In this document: in pieces, positions 1 to 11,559 of the stretch
Layout: the number at the start of each line of letters is the position of its first letter
Position numbering within the stretch: the first letter of the stretch is position 1
Assembly (NCBI GenBank): GCA_944474755.1
Contig: OX104124.1
Coordinates: forward strand, 1,674,001-1,738,000
Direction of reading: 5' to 3'
DNA from: Limnoperna fortunei
Lineage: Eukaryota > Mollusca > Bivalvia > Mytilida > Modiolidae
Length of the DNA stretch: 64,000 bases
The notes under the pieces: model-generated
Told to the model about the DNA's origin: nothing
Databases searched by the model: none
The model's input: the letters and a program-made list of their open reading frames with translations, nothing else
Program-made: the position numbers and the translations under genes

Positions 1-159
1 AGTAAAACACAACACGAATTCATTTGAAAGCAAGCTCTGTCCTGTACACAAATCGGAACGTCGATCGCTAAATTAACGATAACGTAAAACTTTTGAAAGA
101 TGAAACCATTCGCCGGAGTTCGGTTATCAATAAAATGTAATCAAGTTTATATGAAAGTT

Positions 160-540
160 ACTACACAAGACGCGCGTTTCGTCGGTGATATTTAGGAAGT
201 AAATATCCCTCATGCATGTCACAACAATTTCAAACTCTTTCTTAAGGATTCGATACGATGTCATTACAAAAGCCGAAAGTCAACGGAAATCCGAATCCGG
301 ATTGAGACAAAAATAAACAACACGAAACAAAACCACCAAACACAAAAAAAAAAGAAAATGAGTAACCCGAACGCAATAAAAACCATGGGTGCACTTAGGT
401 TCTTAAGTGGCACCGTTCGACCAAGGGCATTAAGTTGTCGGTGTAGGACGTAAAAAACTCCCCAAGTCAGTCAGTAGGTTCTTAAGCGAGTAATCAGTGC
501 CTTCCTCCAACTACAGACCAAACTTACTGATCCGTCTGTT
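160..540 (-). mobile_element. Fragment of the dispersed RT element 3' region
   Basis: Bases 362-400 read as the minus-strand 3' region of the same repeat family found at 11560-12546, 10300-10945 and 16490-17000. Shared strings include a CCCGAAC-CAATAAAAACC block followed by a GGGTGCA block. An ACGCGCGTTTCGTC string at 171-184 recurs near 11190 and 17285. No coding capacity remains here and the boundaries are uncertain. Confidence 0.5.
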
Positions 541-909
541 AATATCTACAAATTTAATTTGCTCTTCAAAATTCAATTAGACGACACATGTTCAATATTT
601 ATCATAATTTGTGTTAGGCGAGAAGACATCAATGAAAATTGACCCATTTCCATACCTAAGACAATGACGTGTCGACAATTAGATCAGATTGATAACTAAA
701 TTACGATTTCTATAGTGAAGATAACTAAAATTCTAATGCAGTTCTTGATGTAACTTCAATTCTGATTGGATAACGTGAATAATTTCATGGCATCAATTCC
801 ACGATTGATGCCGTCAGATTTTAACGCAAGCGCAGACGTTATTTCCGGCAAATACAAAATTCCAATATTAATCAGTTAATTTAGTTTTTTATTGCCGTAG
901 CATTAGAAT

Positions 910-1076
910 GGAGATAACTGTATTGTATTTGAAGATTTGCCGGCATCAATTGGTGATTTGATGGTCGGAAATATCCGTTTACTGGCTCCACTTACGCGTC
1001 GCCAATAAACTCAATTTCCGACCATTAAATCACCAATTGATGCCGGCAAATCTTAAAATACAATACAGTTATCTCC
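910..1076. repeat. Foldback element with about 60 bp arms
   Basis: The left arm (910 to about 972) begins GGAGATAACTGTATTGTATT. The right arm (about 1015-1076) is nearly its perfect reverse complement and ends ACAGTTATCTCC. The spacer is about 45 bp and holds an ACGCGT site. Such a structure would fold into one long hairpin and is typical of a MITE or foldback element. I could not find a convincing target-site duplication. Confidence 0.8.
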
Positions 1077-2044
1077 TAAGTGTATTGGGTTGTTTTCAAA
1101 TAATAAATCTTATAGATAATGTCAATTAGTATTAGGTTAACATATCAATCATTATTTTACAATGCTGTAGTTATTTATCATGGAAAAAGATATACAAGTT
1201 TAATGCATCTGCATCATGCTCGTCACACCATGTAAAATTGTGTTATTTTTGTGCCCTGTTTGTGATAAACTTGTTTTATCCTGCAATCATTACAGTTACT
1301 GTACAATAAACGTAGCCTAAAACAATTTTTTGCTTTAATCGACTGTGCCGAATAAAGTCTCCCGGTACTCTTGTCCTCTCTCTCCTACAATGTTTTTAAT
1401 TAATATTCTGTTCTGGTTTACGATATGTTGTGGAATGCGATATTTGTTTGTGATGTCAGGATATTATTAGAATACGCGCCGAAAATTTGCTGAACAAGGC
1501 GTAAACGTGACGGAAACTCCATAAAATCAAATAAAAAAGCAATAGGATCACATTGGTTATTTCCGCATATGAAGAGATGTTCCGATTGATAAAAAAGCTG
1601 CAAAAATTTACTGCTTCCTCAAATAGCTGTTGGTGTTCTATTATTTCCATTGGGGTTTGGGTGGTCAAAAGGTCTATGTACATGTAATGGAAAGGATAGA
1701 AAACCAATTTCAAAGATTACAAAATATTTAAGACTGTTACAACATAGGGATTGATACAAAGACACGCTGTATAAAGAAGAACTGAAAAACCAAAATGTTT
1801 AGAAGTGTGTAAAACCAAGAAAATATATGAGTGCATTATCGTGCTCCGGTGAGTTGTTGGGCCTGTCGAGTTACTCATCGTCGTGACAGGGTAGAAACTG
1901 AATGCAAGAAAAGCTAATACAAATGTCTGGGAGATGTATAAAAGTCAAATAACTTGAGGTCTCAACCATAAAACATTTCTAAGGGTGACATGTACTTATG
2001 TAGTTGCTGTTTGAGGTTAATGGTCAAAAACAGCCGCCGGTCTA
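1077..2044. other. Unassigned AT-rich stretch
   Basis: The short open frames here show no recognisable domain. I see no tandem repeat or clear element border. Confidence 0.5.
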
Positions 2045-2265
2045 GCAAATCAGAATGCAGATCGTGTAAAATTTGTGAGTTGTAAAATGTAATTATCGCT
2101 ATTTTGCCATGCTTTCCTTTGATCGTCGTGTGCGGTATTATCGCACTCTACTAGCGTGAGATGGGCCCATCTCACCTCGCTGTCAAGACGTCGTTTCGTA
2201 AACGCTGTGATGTCAGGGCAGTCGCCCTTTGATGAGATTCGGACCAGAAAATGCATCTCGTTTTA
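2045..2265. repeat. Dispersed repeat around a 20 bp perfect palindrome
   Basis: Positions 2156-2175 form the perfect palindrome GTGAGATGGGCCCATCTCAC. The surroundings recur in reverse order at about 17500-17720, including a GACGTCTTGACAGC block and a GATCAAAGGAAA block, so this is a dispersed element and not a unique site. No coding sequence is recognised. Confidence 0.6.
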
Positions 2266-2645
2266 AAAAATGTAAATAATCTAAGGATATCATTGTCGCA
2301 GGATCTGATTTGATATTGTTATTAATGAATGTGAAGCTGAAATTGGGAAGTCATCACGCTAATCGTAAAGTTTTAAGACTATCTCGAGCAGATAATTTTG
2401 GTAAGAGCCTGTCTTCATTTAAATCTGTAGTGGCCTTAATCTCAATCTTCCTTGGATATAAATGTAAATTCACGAACAAAAAATTGATCAGACATAAGTG
2501 TAAGGTACATTAAAGGTTCATTTTCTTCACTTGACTTTTTTCGTCACTTGACTTTCTAGTACAAAAAAGTCGAGAACAAGATCGTAGTATTTTGATTGCC
2601 TATAGTTTATTGAAGTCCGTCCCCCAAAATGAGATATATATATAT

Positions 2646-2925
2646 TGTCACTGTGATTATTATTGGATACACTTATTACAGACTAATTGTATATGATACC
2701 CAATCATTTTCATAAACACACCAATCACAAACTACAGTAATGGAAGCGGAGGTTTGGCATGCAATTATACCTAGTTAAAGACACAATTTCTTTTGAAACC
2801 GTGTAGCAAGTCATGACCAATGTTGGTTCTCGAGTTTAATGGTTTCTTGGACTTCGATTTAAGGATTGTCCTTTTTACAGTTTCTTTCGTTAATGCTTAT
2901 AAATATAACAGTTTCTATATAAATA
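2646..2925. repeat. Dispersed repeat R1, copy 1
   Basis: This stretch shares ordered blocks with 14352-14605 and 51480-51790: a TTGGATA-TTAC block, a CCATTTTCA-type block, ACTACAGTAATGGA, and a GGATTGTC-TTTTGACAGTTTC block. A shorter relative lies at 27725-27830. Divergence between copies is high. I cannot assign it to a transposon class. Confidence 0.6.
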
Positions 2926-3138
2926 CTCATTTTGTAATATGCGTTTTGGCATCAAGTATTTGATTCATCTCGGTCTATTTTACTAGACAAGCTGACTTTG
3001 ACCAGACCTGCAAGCTGCATAAAATAAATGGTAATATAGAGTGTGAAAAAACGAGACTTTCATCTTAAGATGTCGGATAGATCTTGTTGATTTCGTAGAT
3101 TCCGCATTTGATGTATACTATTCCTAATACATAAGATA

Positions 3139-3530
3139 ATATGAATGTAGGCGCAGCCTAAATGCGAGCATCGCACATTGTTCATGTCGTTACTTCAGAG
3201 CCCCCTAACAGTGCCTCTTCATACTATTGATGACGTGACGTCTTATCTAATGTGTTGGTGACGTCACAAAACTCAATTTCAAATACAGCGTTTCAGATTG
3301 AAAAAAAATTTGTCTGGCATTTTTGTAGTAATTTAAAAAATAAACACTTTAATTTTATCGATGTCAAAATTATTTTTGTCTACTTTTATATTATATATTT
3401 TTTCGTTCGTCTACAATATTTTCTTCGGATAGATCATCTACCATCTGAATCGGATTTGTTCATATGGATCACGTGACTTTTTTGCGCACACGCATGTAAC
3501 CGTATTGCTCGCATCTGCGATGCTCACTAT
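3139..3530. mobile_element. CRE-bearing inverted-repeat element, copy A
   Basis: The element starts at TATGAATGTAGGCGCAGCC and ends at ATCTGCGATGCTCACTAT. A GCGAGCATCGCA string near the left end is inverted at the right end as TGCGATGCTC, which gives imperfect terminal inverted repeats. The interior has GTGACGTCAC at 3258-3267, a nearby TGACGTGACGTC, and CACGTG at 3470-3475. Copies B (3751-4590) and C (4676-5052) lie just downstream. It has no coding capacity, so it is non-autonomous. Confidence 0.7.
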
Positions 3531-3750
3531 TACCGTATTTTCGAAGGCCTTATTTGTGTCGTCAATAGCTTAGAAAGCACATTGGTTTAGGAAAGCACTT
3601 GGCATATACTGCCATGTAACGCAGATTTTGCGTATTTTTAGTTAGTCATGCTTAATGTTGATCAATGATGAGTACAACACCTCTGTTGTTTTCCTGTGTG
3701 CTGAAATTCACATATACTCGAAATATGTTTTGGCACTAACACTTTTTTTT

Positions 3751-4590
3751 AATATGAATATAGGCACAGCCTAAATGCGAGCATCGCATGTTTTATGGTT
3801 CATGACATCTCTCGGCCATTTCCGTCAAGGGTAGGAAAAGTGACCTCGCAGGTAAGTGATCTCCATTTTGAACTATTTTCAGTCATTTCAAAGAATAAGT
3901 TACGTCACAAGTTCGTTTGTGACGTTTAAGTTCATTCATTTGATTGGCTTGTTAGTTGATTGTTACTGATGACGTCAGATTGTAAACAAATACTTATACA
4001 TTTAAACGTTGTCGGAGAAGGAATTTTTTGGCAGTGTAAGCGAATTTAAGTTTAAAAAATACAATCTTCCATCCTATTTTTATTTCTGCTTCGATAAAGA
4101 TGTGTATAGTTGAATAATTAAAGGATAATCTATTTCATCGCACTATAATAATTGTGTTGTGTAAACAGACTATAACCGTATCACATTTGGACCGAAATTC
4201 GGTCCATATCCATACACTTACCTCCGAGATTACTTTCCGACCATAGGCGGAAATAACCGAGGTGATCCGATTGCACCCTAAGAGTGCCTCTGGATTCCTT
4301 TCGTGACGTGACGTCTTTAATTTTTTGGTGACGTCACAAAAATGTAAAAAATAAATAAAGCTTTTTTGAGATTGCAAAAATAATTGTCGGACATTTTTGT
4401 TATCATTTCAAAAATAAACACTTTAATTTTATCGATGTAAAATTTATTTCTGCCTACCTTTAAATTAATTTTTTTGTGCTCGACCACAATATTTTCTTCT
4501 GACAGCTCAGCTACCATCCGAAAAGGGTTTGTTCATATTGATCACGTGACCTTATTTACACGTATAGCTCGCATCTGCGATGCTCGCTAT
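3751..4590. mobile_element. CRE-bearing inverted-repeat element, long copy B
   Basis: It has the same left and right ends as copies A and C but is about 840 bp, roughly twice their length. The extra internal sequence carries TGACGTCA at 3970-3977. The shared right half carries GTGACGTCAC at 4328-4337. A and C look like internally deleted derivatives of this longer form, although the reverse cannot be excluded. Confidence 0.7.
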
Positions 4591-4675
4591 GAATAAGAAG
4601 TCTTGTGTTATTTATGTAAACATGTAGTTTGTACCTAAATTGATGCTTATTTATTTTTACTTGACGTCTTTGGCT

Positions 4676-5052
4676 AATATGAATGTAGGCGCAGTCTAAA
4701 TGCGAGCATCGCACATTGTTCATGTCGTTACTTTAGAGCCCCCTAACAGTGCCTCTACATTCCATTGATGACGTGACGTCTTTTCTAATGTGTTGGTGAC
4801 GTCACAAAATTCAATTTCAAATACAGCGTTTCAGATTGAAAAAAACATTTGTCTGGCATTTTTGTAGTAATTTAAAAAATAAACACTTTAGTTTTATCGA
4901 TGTCAAAATTATTTTTGTTTACTTTTATATTATATATTTTTTCGTTCGTCTACAATATTTTCTTCGGATCTGAAATGGATTTGTTCATATGGATCACGTG
5001 ACTTTTTTTTACACACACGCATGTAACCGCTCGCATCTGCGATGCTCGCTAT
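4676..5052. mobile_element. CRE-bearing inverted-repeat element, copy C
   Basis: This copy is nearly collinear with copy A over its whole length, including GTGACGTCAC at 4796-4805 and the CACGTG box near the right end. It ends ATCTGCGATGCTCGCTAT. Similarity to A is clearly higher than to the long copy B. Confidence 0.7.
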
Positions 5053-5244
5053 AAGTATTGATTTTCAAGTGGTTTTCTGTCCAACGTCAGTCCAATATAT
5101 CGCATTATATCGACAGTTCCAATGTCCAGTTATGAATAATTGGTCAATCCATGTGTTTCTCTCGAAATCCGTACAAATATTTGTCCAGTCCGCATGTGCA
5201 GTATAACATTATACAGTTATTCCTAATCATCATATTATAGTGTA

Positions 5245-5415
5245 ATTAAATGTGTGTTTTCATATTTGACCTGTATTATGTCCAAGGGAAGCTGTATTGG
5301 GTCGAGGATATCTGTATTAGCCCGAGGCAACGCCGAGGGCTAATACAGCTATTCGAGGCCCAATACCGCTTCCCGAGGACATAATACATGTTGAATATGA
5401 AAACATCCATTTAAT
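5245..5415. repeat. Large near-perfect palindrome
   Basis: The two arms meet near 5329. The left arm holds TGTATTATGTCC, then AGCTGTATTGGG, then CTGTATTAGCCCGAGG. The right arm gives the inverse order and complement, ending GGACATAATACA and ATGAAAACATCCATTTAAT. Each arm is about 80 bp with almost no spacer. Confidence 0.8.
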
Positions 5416-5635
5416 GACACTTTTTTTAACCAGTTGAGTAAGTTTTAGTACTATTTTATCATTGACCAATATAGCTATACTGGATCAAAATTGGTTTCTC
5501 ATGGACATAATAAAAGATTAATATGAGCAATCTGCAGAATGAAAATGTTTTTTTTTCCCCTGAAAATTCTACAATTTACGTAAAGCAAAACAAACGTATA
5601 TATATATAAATTTATATATAAATTACCGAAAATGA

Positions 5636-5775
5636 CATTCCTGTATTGAGCCTGTTTTTTCCGAATTGGCCCTCTTTTTCTGTATTGAGCCTGTTTTTTC
5701 TGTATTGAGCCTGTTTTTCCGTATTGGCCCTGTGTTTTCTGTATTGGGCCTGTTCACTATATCCGTATTGTATGG
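5636..5775. repeat. Short tandem array of a TATTGAGCCTGTTTTT-type unit
   Basis: About five imperfect units of 20-30 bp alternate between TATTGAGCCTG and TATTGGCCCTG. A 62-codon open frame on the minus strand here is a by-product of the repeats. The vocabulary (TATTGG, GAGCC) resembles the palindrome at 5245-5415, so both may belong to one decayed element; inverted AACCAGTT strings near 5430 and 5797 could be its borders. Confidence 0.6.
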
Positions 5776-5993
5776 ACAATTTCACATGTATTTTACACAA
5801 CTGGTTAATAAATACTGGTATAGTATTGATTATGCATAGTCTTGTTACAGTTCTTCAGTACTTTGATTAATTTTTGCAGGTTATCTCACATTTTATACAG
5901 CCTTTTTCTCAGACTTTATCTTAGATCAGTGATAGTATTTTGCGCTTATCTCCCTTTTTGTGGGAACCGGCGTGTCAACGTTGGATCACGTAA

Positions 5994-6618
5994 AGCCCTG
6001 TTTACACGATCAAAGTATTCCATCAAAAAAATTGTCAACATATTTTATGAAAAACTGTTGACAAAGAAAACGATCACACTTTTTTATGGTTTTCTGCTAT
6101 TAATAGAATTAAATAACTGGCGGGAATCCCTATAAACAACATGGATGACATTGATATTGATTTTGAGGAATATATGGCAGTGTATGTGTAGTAATTTTGC
6201 GACATAGGAAATAGGATTAGGAAAAGGAGAATGTGGTGTAAGGCCTGGTTGCAAAAACGGAAAATTAGAACTAGAAACACTTTGCTTCAGGAATTAGGAG
6301 TTGAAGATTAGAAGTCACAGATTTCCATAACAGCTTCCTTTGTTTTATCTTGATCCTGGTAAAGTTATCTTTACTAAATTAAACTCTAATTAGTCCATTG
6401 AAATTTCGTTGCTTTCTTTCCCGCCATTTTTCATGTGTTTTTATTTACAAAATATTTTGATTTAGATTCCAGAACAGGTTCTGAATGGTCAATTACCATC
6501 AAAATTAAAGAAAAAATGGGAGGTAGTTTTTGATGCAGGTTTACATGGCAAAAACTATTTGTCAAAGAAAACTTTGACAAAGTTTTTGATGGAAAACTTT
6601 GATCATGTAAACGGGGCT
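5994..6618. mobile_element. PIF/Harbinger-like MITE with TAA target duplication
   Basis: The left end reads AGCCCTGTTTACACGATCAA and the right end, reverse-complemented, AGCCCCGTTTACATGATCAA. The inverted repeats run about 45 bp with roughly five mismatches. TAA is present immediately outside both ends (5991-5993 and 6619-6621), the three-base TWA-type duplication known for PIF/Harbinger transposons. The 625 bp interior has no transposase. A small frame at 6141 starts MDDIDIDFEEYMAV and could be a relic of a parent element, but this is weak. Confidence 0.75.
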
Positions 6619-6621
6619 TAA

Positions 6622-6961
6622 CACAATCAAGTGTAATTTACTTGATTGATTGTATTGACCTCATTTCGGTTTCTTCTCTTGTCCTAATTATTACGTAATT
6701 ATATCTTTCGTTCGACAATTTAAGGGCAGTATTTTTTTTTTATTTTTGTATGTTTTCTTTCATCTTTTTGTAGTTCTGGTTTTATTTATTTTTATTACTG
6801 GATTTCACCAGTTATTTACGATACAATAAAGTTATCTTAATTAGTAAATGTTTGTTGTGACTGTAAAAGTCGTAAGCTAACTGCACTGCTAGTAAATCAA
6901 ATGTTGACGCCATTGTCTCGTTAAATTAGCTTGATAAAATGTTAGTCTTACGTTTAGAACA
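6622..6961. other. Unassigned AT-rich stretch
   Basis: No gene, tandem repeat or element border is recognised between the MITE and the SINE. Confidence 0.5.
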
Positions 6962-6962
6962 A

Positions 6963-7258
6963 GGGGCTTCTGTGGTATAGTGGTTAAGGTAGTTTGTTTA
7001 CTATTGATCACGTGGTCTGTCAACACTGAGGTTGCGGGTTCGAGTCTCACTGCTCGCAGCAGGGTGTACTCGATTCCAACCTTAAATGAAAAGGATTGCT
7101 AGTTTTCCTACCGCTGGTACTCCGTCTCCCTCTCACAGGTCGGGTTTTCTCCGGGTACTCCGACTTCCTCACCCAATAAAAACTGGACCCCATAATATAG
7201 CTGAAAAATTGCTGAAAGTGGCGTTAAAACAACATTCAAACAAACAAACAAACAAATT
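6963..7258 (+). mobile_element. tRNA-headed SINE (family A), near full length
   Basis: The head resembles a tRNA, with an A-box-like TGGTATAGTGGTTAAGG and a B-box GGTTCGAGTC at 7037-7046. The body contains the block CGGGTACTCCG and the conserved AATAAAAACTGGA. The 3' part GCTGAAAAATTGCTGAAAGT resembles the V-domain of molluscan V-SINEs. The tail is a CAAA-rich run. The RUDI-like assignment is from memory of the family. This family recurs more than fifteen times in the window. Confidence 0.85.
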
Positions 7259-8289
7259 TGTTAACCTTCCAAATTGCAGAAACACGACCTGTTGAATCAG
7301 AAAAGTCAAGACAGTTCTATGAATGAAAAGATGCGCCCTAAAAAGTCTAATCAGGCAGTCTAATCAACAATGACATGCCAATCAACGTCCTAACTATGAC
7401 CATTCTCGTAACATGTTTGCAGAAAAGTGATTTCTCTTTAGAAACAGATCATTCGATATTTAATCGGCTTCATTCCCAAAGAGAAATGAACGACACCCTT
7501 TCAAGGAAAAGCTTCTCTAATCGATTATTAATAACAAATTTATTTAAATATCAAAGTATATTAATCTACTGAACTAAAAGTAAATAACACACATACAGAT
7601 AGAACGAAAAACCGAAACATTTTTATACACGTTCAAAACAATCAACGAAACACAATACCCAAACCACTTACATACACATCGATATATATTGCGCACAATG
7701 AAATAACGCCTGAATGTAATGTTAAGAAACAACCAAAAGCTTTAATTATATTGAAATTGAATGTCCTATTTTGTTGAGAATAAATTAGTAACGCACATTT
7801 CGTCCAAAATTCAGTTATATTGCATTTTTGAAATAATTCCATTATTTAAATGAAAGGATTTTACTATATTTGTTCTTGTCTTTAATGTTCGTATTTCAAT
7901 CCATGCCTTACATGTGAACACATTTCAAAGGAATGTTTTACTAAATAAATAAAGGTTTATAACCATCCAACAGAAACGTAATCTGCAAATCTAAACACCG
8001 TGATCATGTGAAAGAATTCCGCCATTTTCTAAAATGTTTTATTTGCTTATAGATTATCGTTCCCTTTTTCTAGAACAAACAGTCCCCTAAAGTAGCTTTT
8101 AAAAGTTGACAATACTGAAAGAAAACTTAAACCCACAGTTATATTGTTATATAGTTAATATTAATGTCGTAAAGTGAAATATATATTTTTTTTGTAAGGT
8201 TGCGTGATTCAGATATGGATATTGAAAAATGCTAAAGATCTGTTGGAGAACATGCCACGTAGGTCACTGTTTCAATGCAACAGTGTTAC
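7259..8289. other. Unassigned AT-rich stretch
   Basis: Open frames are all under 70 codons and match no domain I know. No repeat structure was seen. Confidence 0.5.
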
Positions 8290-9345
8290 AGCGTTTAACT
8301 TTTAAATTTAAACTCTTTATACAACTATTCATTATAATAAGCGAAATGAACAATTTTAAAAAATGGATTCAACTTTGCTTCATTAACAAAAATGGCAAAC
8401 CTAGATATTAATATGTGATTTTATGTTATGACAAATCATATTTCGTAAAGGAATACTATGATTCTAATAAGAAAATCTCAACGTTACTGAAATCATCAGA
8501 ATGCTCGACTTTCTGATCAATAACATATTCGTCATGTTTGTTGAAGGTGTTTTTCAACATATCCTCGGAATTTTTATAGGTGCCAACTGTGCTCCACTCT
8601 TGTTCTGTTATACGTATGAGTCTGATTTTATACAAGGGCTTCTTAAGGTTAGCAGTCTCCTTCTATTTCACGCTCCGCTATATAGATGACGTGCTTTTAT
8701 TTAATAATCGAAAATACGGTGACTATGTTGATAACATCTACTCCTTTGAACTTATAAGGACAACAAAAGACAGCTCATTCTGCCGCACACCATGACCTAC
8801 ATCTAGAAAGTGACAATAATAGGTCGAAAGAGAACAAATATTGAGAAAAAAGGGATTGTGATTTTTCTATTTTTGTGTGGCACACATTCCGTCATATGGA
8901 GTATTCATCTCCCAATTCATCAGGTACTCATGAGACTGTATGTTTTATTCTTATTTTTCTTGATAGAGGGTGTCTGCTGAAAAGCTACCTGGCTGATCTT
9001 TACCTTATATTGTGTCCCAAATGACCATTGGTTTGTTCTGTTTTAACCACTTATCCTTCTTACTGGGTTATGACTATTCCCAGATATGACTAATTACCAG
9101 ATTTTTAAATGACTGACACGATAAGTGTCACGCATGGAGCAGGAGTTCTTACCATTCCGGAGCAACTAGGACTTAGGTTTTAGTGGGGTTCTTATCACTC
9201 ATTGTTTGGATTTTGTATTTTGTGACTGTTGGGTTTGTTGTGGTCTCCTCTTTTATTTAACCACGGTTTTGTCTGACCATGATTAGTTTCTGCCCACAGT
9301 TTAGTAGTATCCAAGCAATCTCCATAATACAAACTTAAATGTGAC
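8290..9345 (+). pseudogene. Decayed reverse-transcriptase element copy
   Basis: With frame changes, bases 8299-8410 read like the part of the RT just before its core (ending CFINKNGKPRY). Bases 8501-8795 cover the block equivalent to residues 10-100 of the 225-residue frame at 11869-12546, including a CAPLL remnant, a degraded IDDV motif and KYGDYV. Bases 8880-9345 resemble the untranslated 3' part of the same family, with a GGAGCAGGAGTTCTTACC block. Several stops and frameshifts break it. Confidence 0.65.
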
Positions 9346-10199
9346 ATTAAAACTTATTGAACCAATCAATTTAAACTTCATTCATCCGAGGGCTTTTTGC
9401 AACAAAAATTCTGAAACATGTGGTGGCAATTTGCAACTTCTACATAACATTCTATTACAATAAATAAAACGTCACTACAATTTAACTATTATTGAATACA
9501 TGGAAAATGTACAATTCAACCCAGATATTTTGTAAGCGATAAATGTTTTATATTGTTTTAATTATAAATGCACCCTTTTATTTAAAGACAAATATTAAGA
9601 TTTGTTTTCATCAAATATTACCTTATCAAAGTTGAAAAGTTCAGTTTGCAGATGATTTAATAGTGCGTCATCGCGACTTTTATTCATGCAATGTTTCAAA
9701 CAATAACATGTCAATCACTGTCTTATTATTCGTCTGTCTCTTCGCATATTATGTATCAGCCATAAGCCGTATCTCATAGAGAATAATGCCGATGAAGAGA
9801 ATAATATTGGATGTCAAGAGATAGGTTTTCCGCACTTTTACTGCTGTTAACGATCGGTAATTAATTGTTCGATAACAGCAGCTTCTCTTTTAGCTTGACA
9901 CATATCGTTCTCCAATGAGACTGTACAAAAATTGTTTTTTCCACATATTTAGCAAATGATAAATCGTCTAGGATTATTTAGTTTAACACCAATTTGAGGA
10001 TCTATACAAATGTAGAGTACACCATATTGCAACCAGTAGCTTCCGAGTACAAAACCCAAACTTGCATGTTCAATACGAAATAAATATCTGACCCTAAAAA
10101 TGCTATAAGAACTTCTGAATGATTCAATGTACTTCCAACTAAAGCACAAACTTGAATCCGATCTTTAAACAGCCAGAGACAAACGGCAATTGACAAAAA
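9346..10199. other. Unassigned stretch with one small hairpin
   Basis: The only structure seen is an inverted repeat, CTGCTGTTAACGATCG at 9841-9856 against GTTCGATAACAGCAGC at 9867-9882. No gene is recognised. Confidence 0.45.
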
Positions 10200-10229
10200 T
10201 CAATAAGGTAAAATAGAAATCAGTAACGC

Positions 10230-10945
10230 GAGCCTTACTAAAATCTAGCCAAAGAGGGTGTTTCAGAAGGACAAACAGCTCTACTTTAAAAATAGCAAGG
10301 AAACCGACCGAACATCAACATCCGAAATTCAAGGGACGATAACAAATCAATCGGGATTCAGACATATACAACAGGAAACATGACCAAATAACAAAATTGC
10401 AAAGTAAGCAACCCAAACCCAATAAAGCCATGGGTGCTCCGGACGAGTAAGTTGTGCCTGCATGTAATTGGACACACATCGAGTTAATCATTATCATGCC
10501 TAGCAAACAGTTAAATCCAGGAACAGGAAAACTATCTATGACTCATTGTATTGATATCTGGTCGTATTTAAGATTTCCTATAACGATCAATAGTGACGGC
10601 CACAGAACTCCTGAGGGAGTAAAATTAATCTAGATACAACAACTCTTGTTTGAGTAGCTTAGTAGTCAATAGAATTGACCAGTATATAAAATAGGAATAC
10701 CTATCGCAGGATCAACATAACGTTAAACGTGAACTGTCCACATCATACAGCGGAGCTGCTGGATTGTTGCTATCGATGAACGGGAAGTTGACATTTGGAA
10801 AGTTGAAGTCATCATGTTTGTCATAGAGTCTAGTTTGTAGTTTTGGAGTCTTTCTAGAAGTAGTCTTAAGTAAGAAACTGACCTATGTGTATTGGTAGTG
10901 TCTTTAATTTCAAGACTTTCCAATAAAACCTGATCACGTGACATG
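10230..10945 (-). pseudogene. Truncated, decayed RT element copy (arm 1 of duplication)
   Basis: On the minus strand, 10740-10945 corresponds to the end of the RT region (relics of EIKDTTNT and SYL-LLLE), and 10300-10640 to the downstream non-coding part. The family sequence stops near 10925 at a CAATAAAACCTGATCACG junction. The equivalent junction is at about 16985, so the two copies share the same truncation point and probably arose by duplication of one insertion. Confidence 0.65.
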
Positions 10946-11149
10946 AGAATTATTTTCCAACAACAACATTTGCGTTAAGGATAATTGATTTACTAACCAA
11001 AGTCTATTCTTGTTGGAATAATCATGAAACCATTTTACAAAATATCATTAATATCCTTCAGAATGCAGTATATATAGAACTAAATTATGTAAATATAGTA
11101 TTAATATTTATAATCTATTGTCTTTAGGTAATTGAATAAAATGGCATCA

Positions 11150-11225
11150 AAGATACCAACGTTAGATAATTTATTTCGCGTGACACGCGTTTCGTCTAAT
11201 CAAGACCCACCAGTGGTACTCAACT
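11150..11225. repeat. Conserved dispersed motif with ACGCGTTTCGTC core
   Basis: A block running from CAAAGATACCAACGTTA to TCTAATCAAGACCCACCAGT is repeated at 17245-17330. Shorter relatives occur at 165-190 and, inverted, at 16145-16210. It is part of a dispersed repeat and lies in both arms of the local duplication. Confidence 0.6.
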
Positions 11226-11559
11226 CAAAGTTCAAATAATTAACAAGTTGTGAAGTTTATATCATCAAAATTCCAAAATATTATAACAAATCCGGTCATC
11301 CCCACATTGAGAATAGACAATACAGAGAATAGCGTTTATTGCAAATTTTTGATTCACACGTAGTAACAATTTGAGCTTTAGTTACAAAATTAATTCTTAC
11401 AAAATTCTTACTTTGTTCGAAGTTGTTTTCTATTTGGACTTCAACTGTTCCCGTTGGGTGTTAATAGCTTAATGTTATATTAATAAAGCAATACGCAAGA
11501 AATCTTCATTAAAATCTGAAGAAATCACACAATAACACTTTCTAGCTGACAAAGGAAAA

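Noticed and set aside
6963..7060. tRNA genes, suggested by A and B boxes here and in many other places
   Set aside because: Each hit continues into a common SINE body and V-domain-like 3' part, and acceptor-stem pairing and a clear anticodon arm are not evident.
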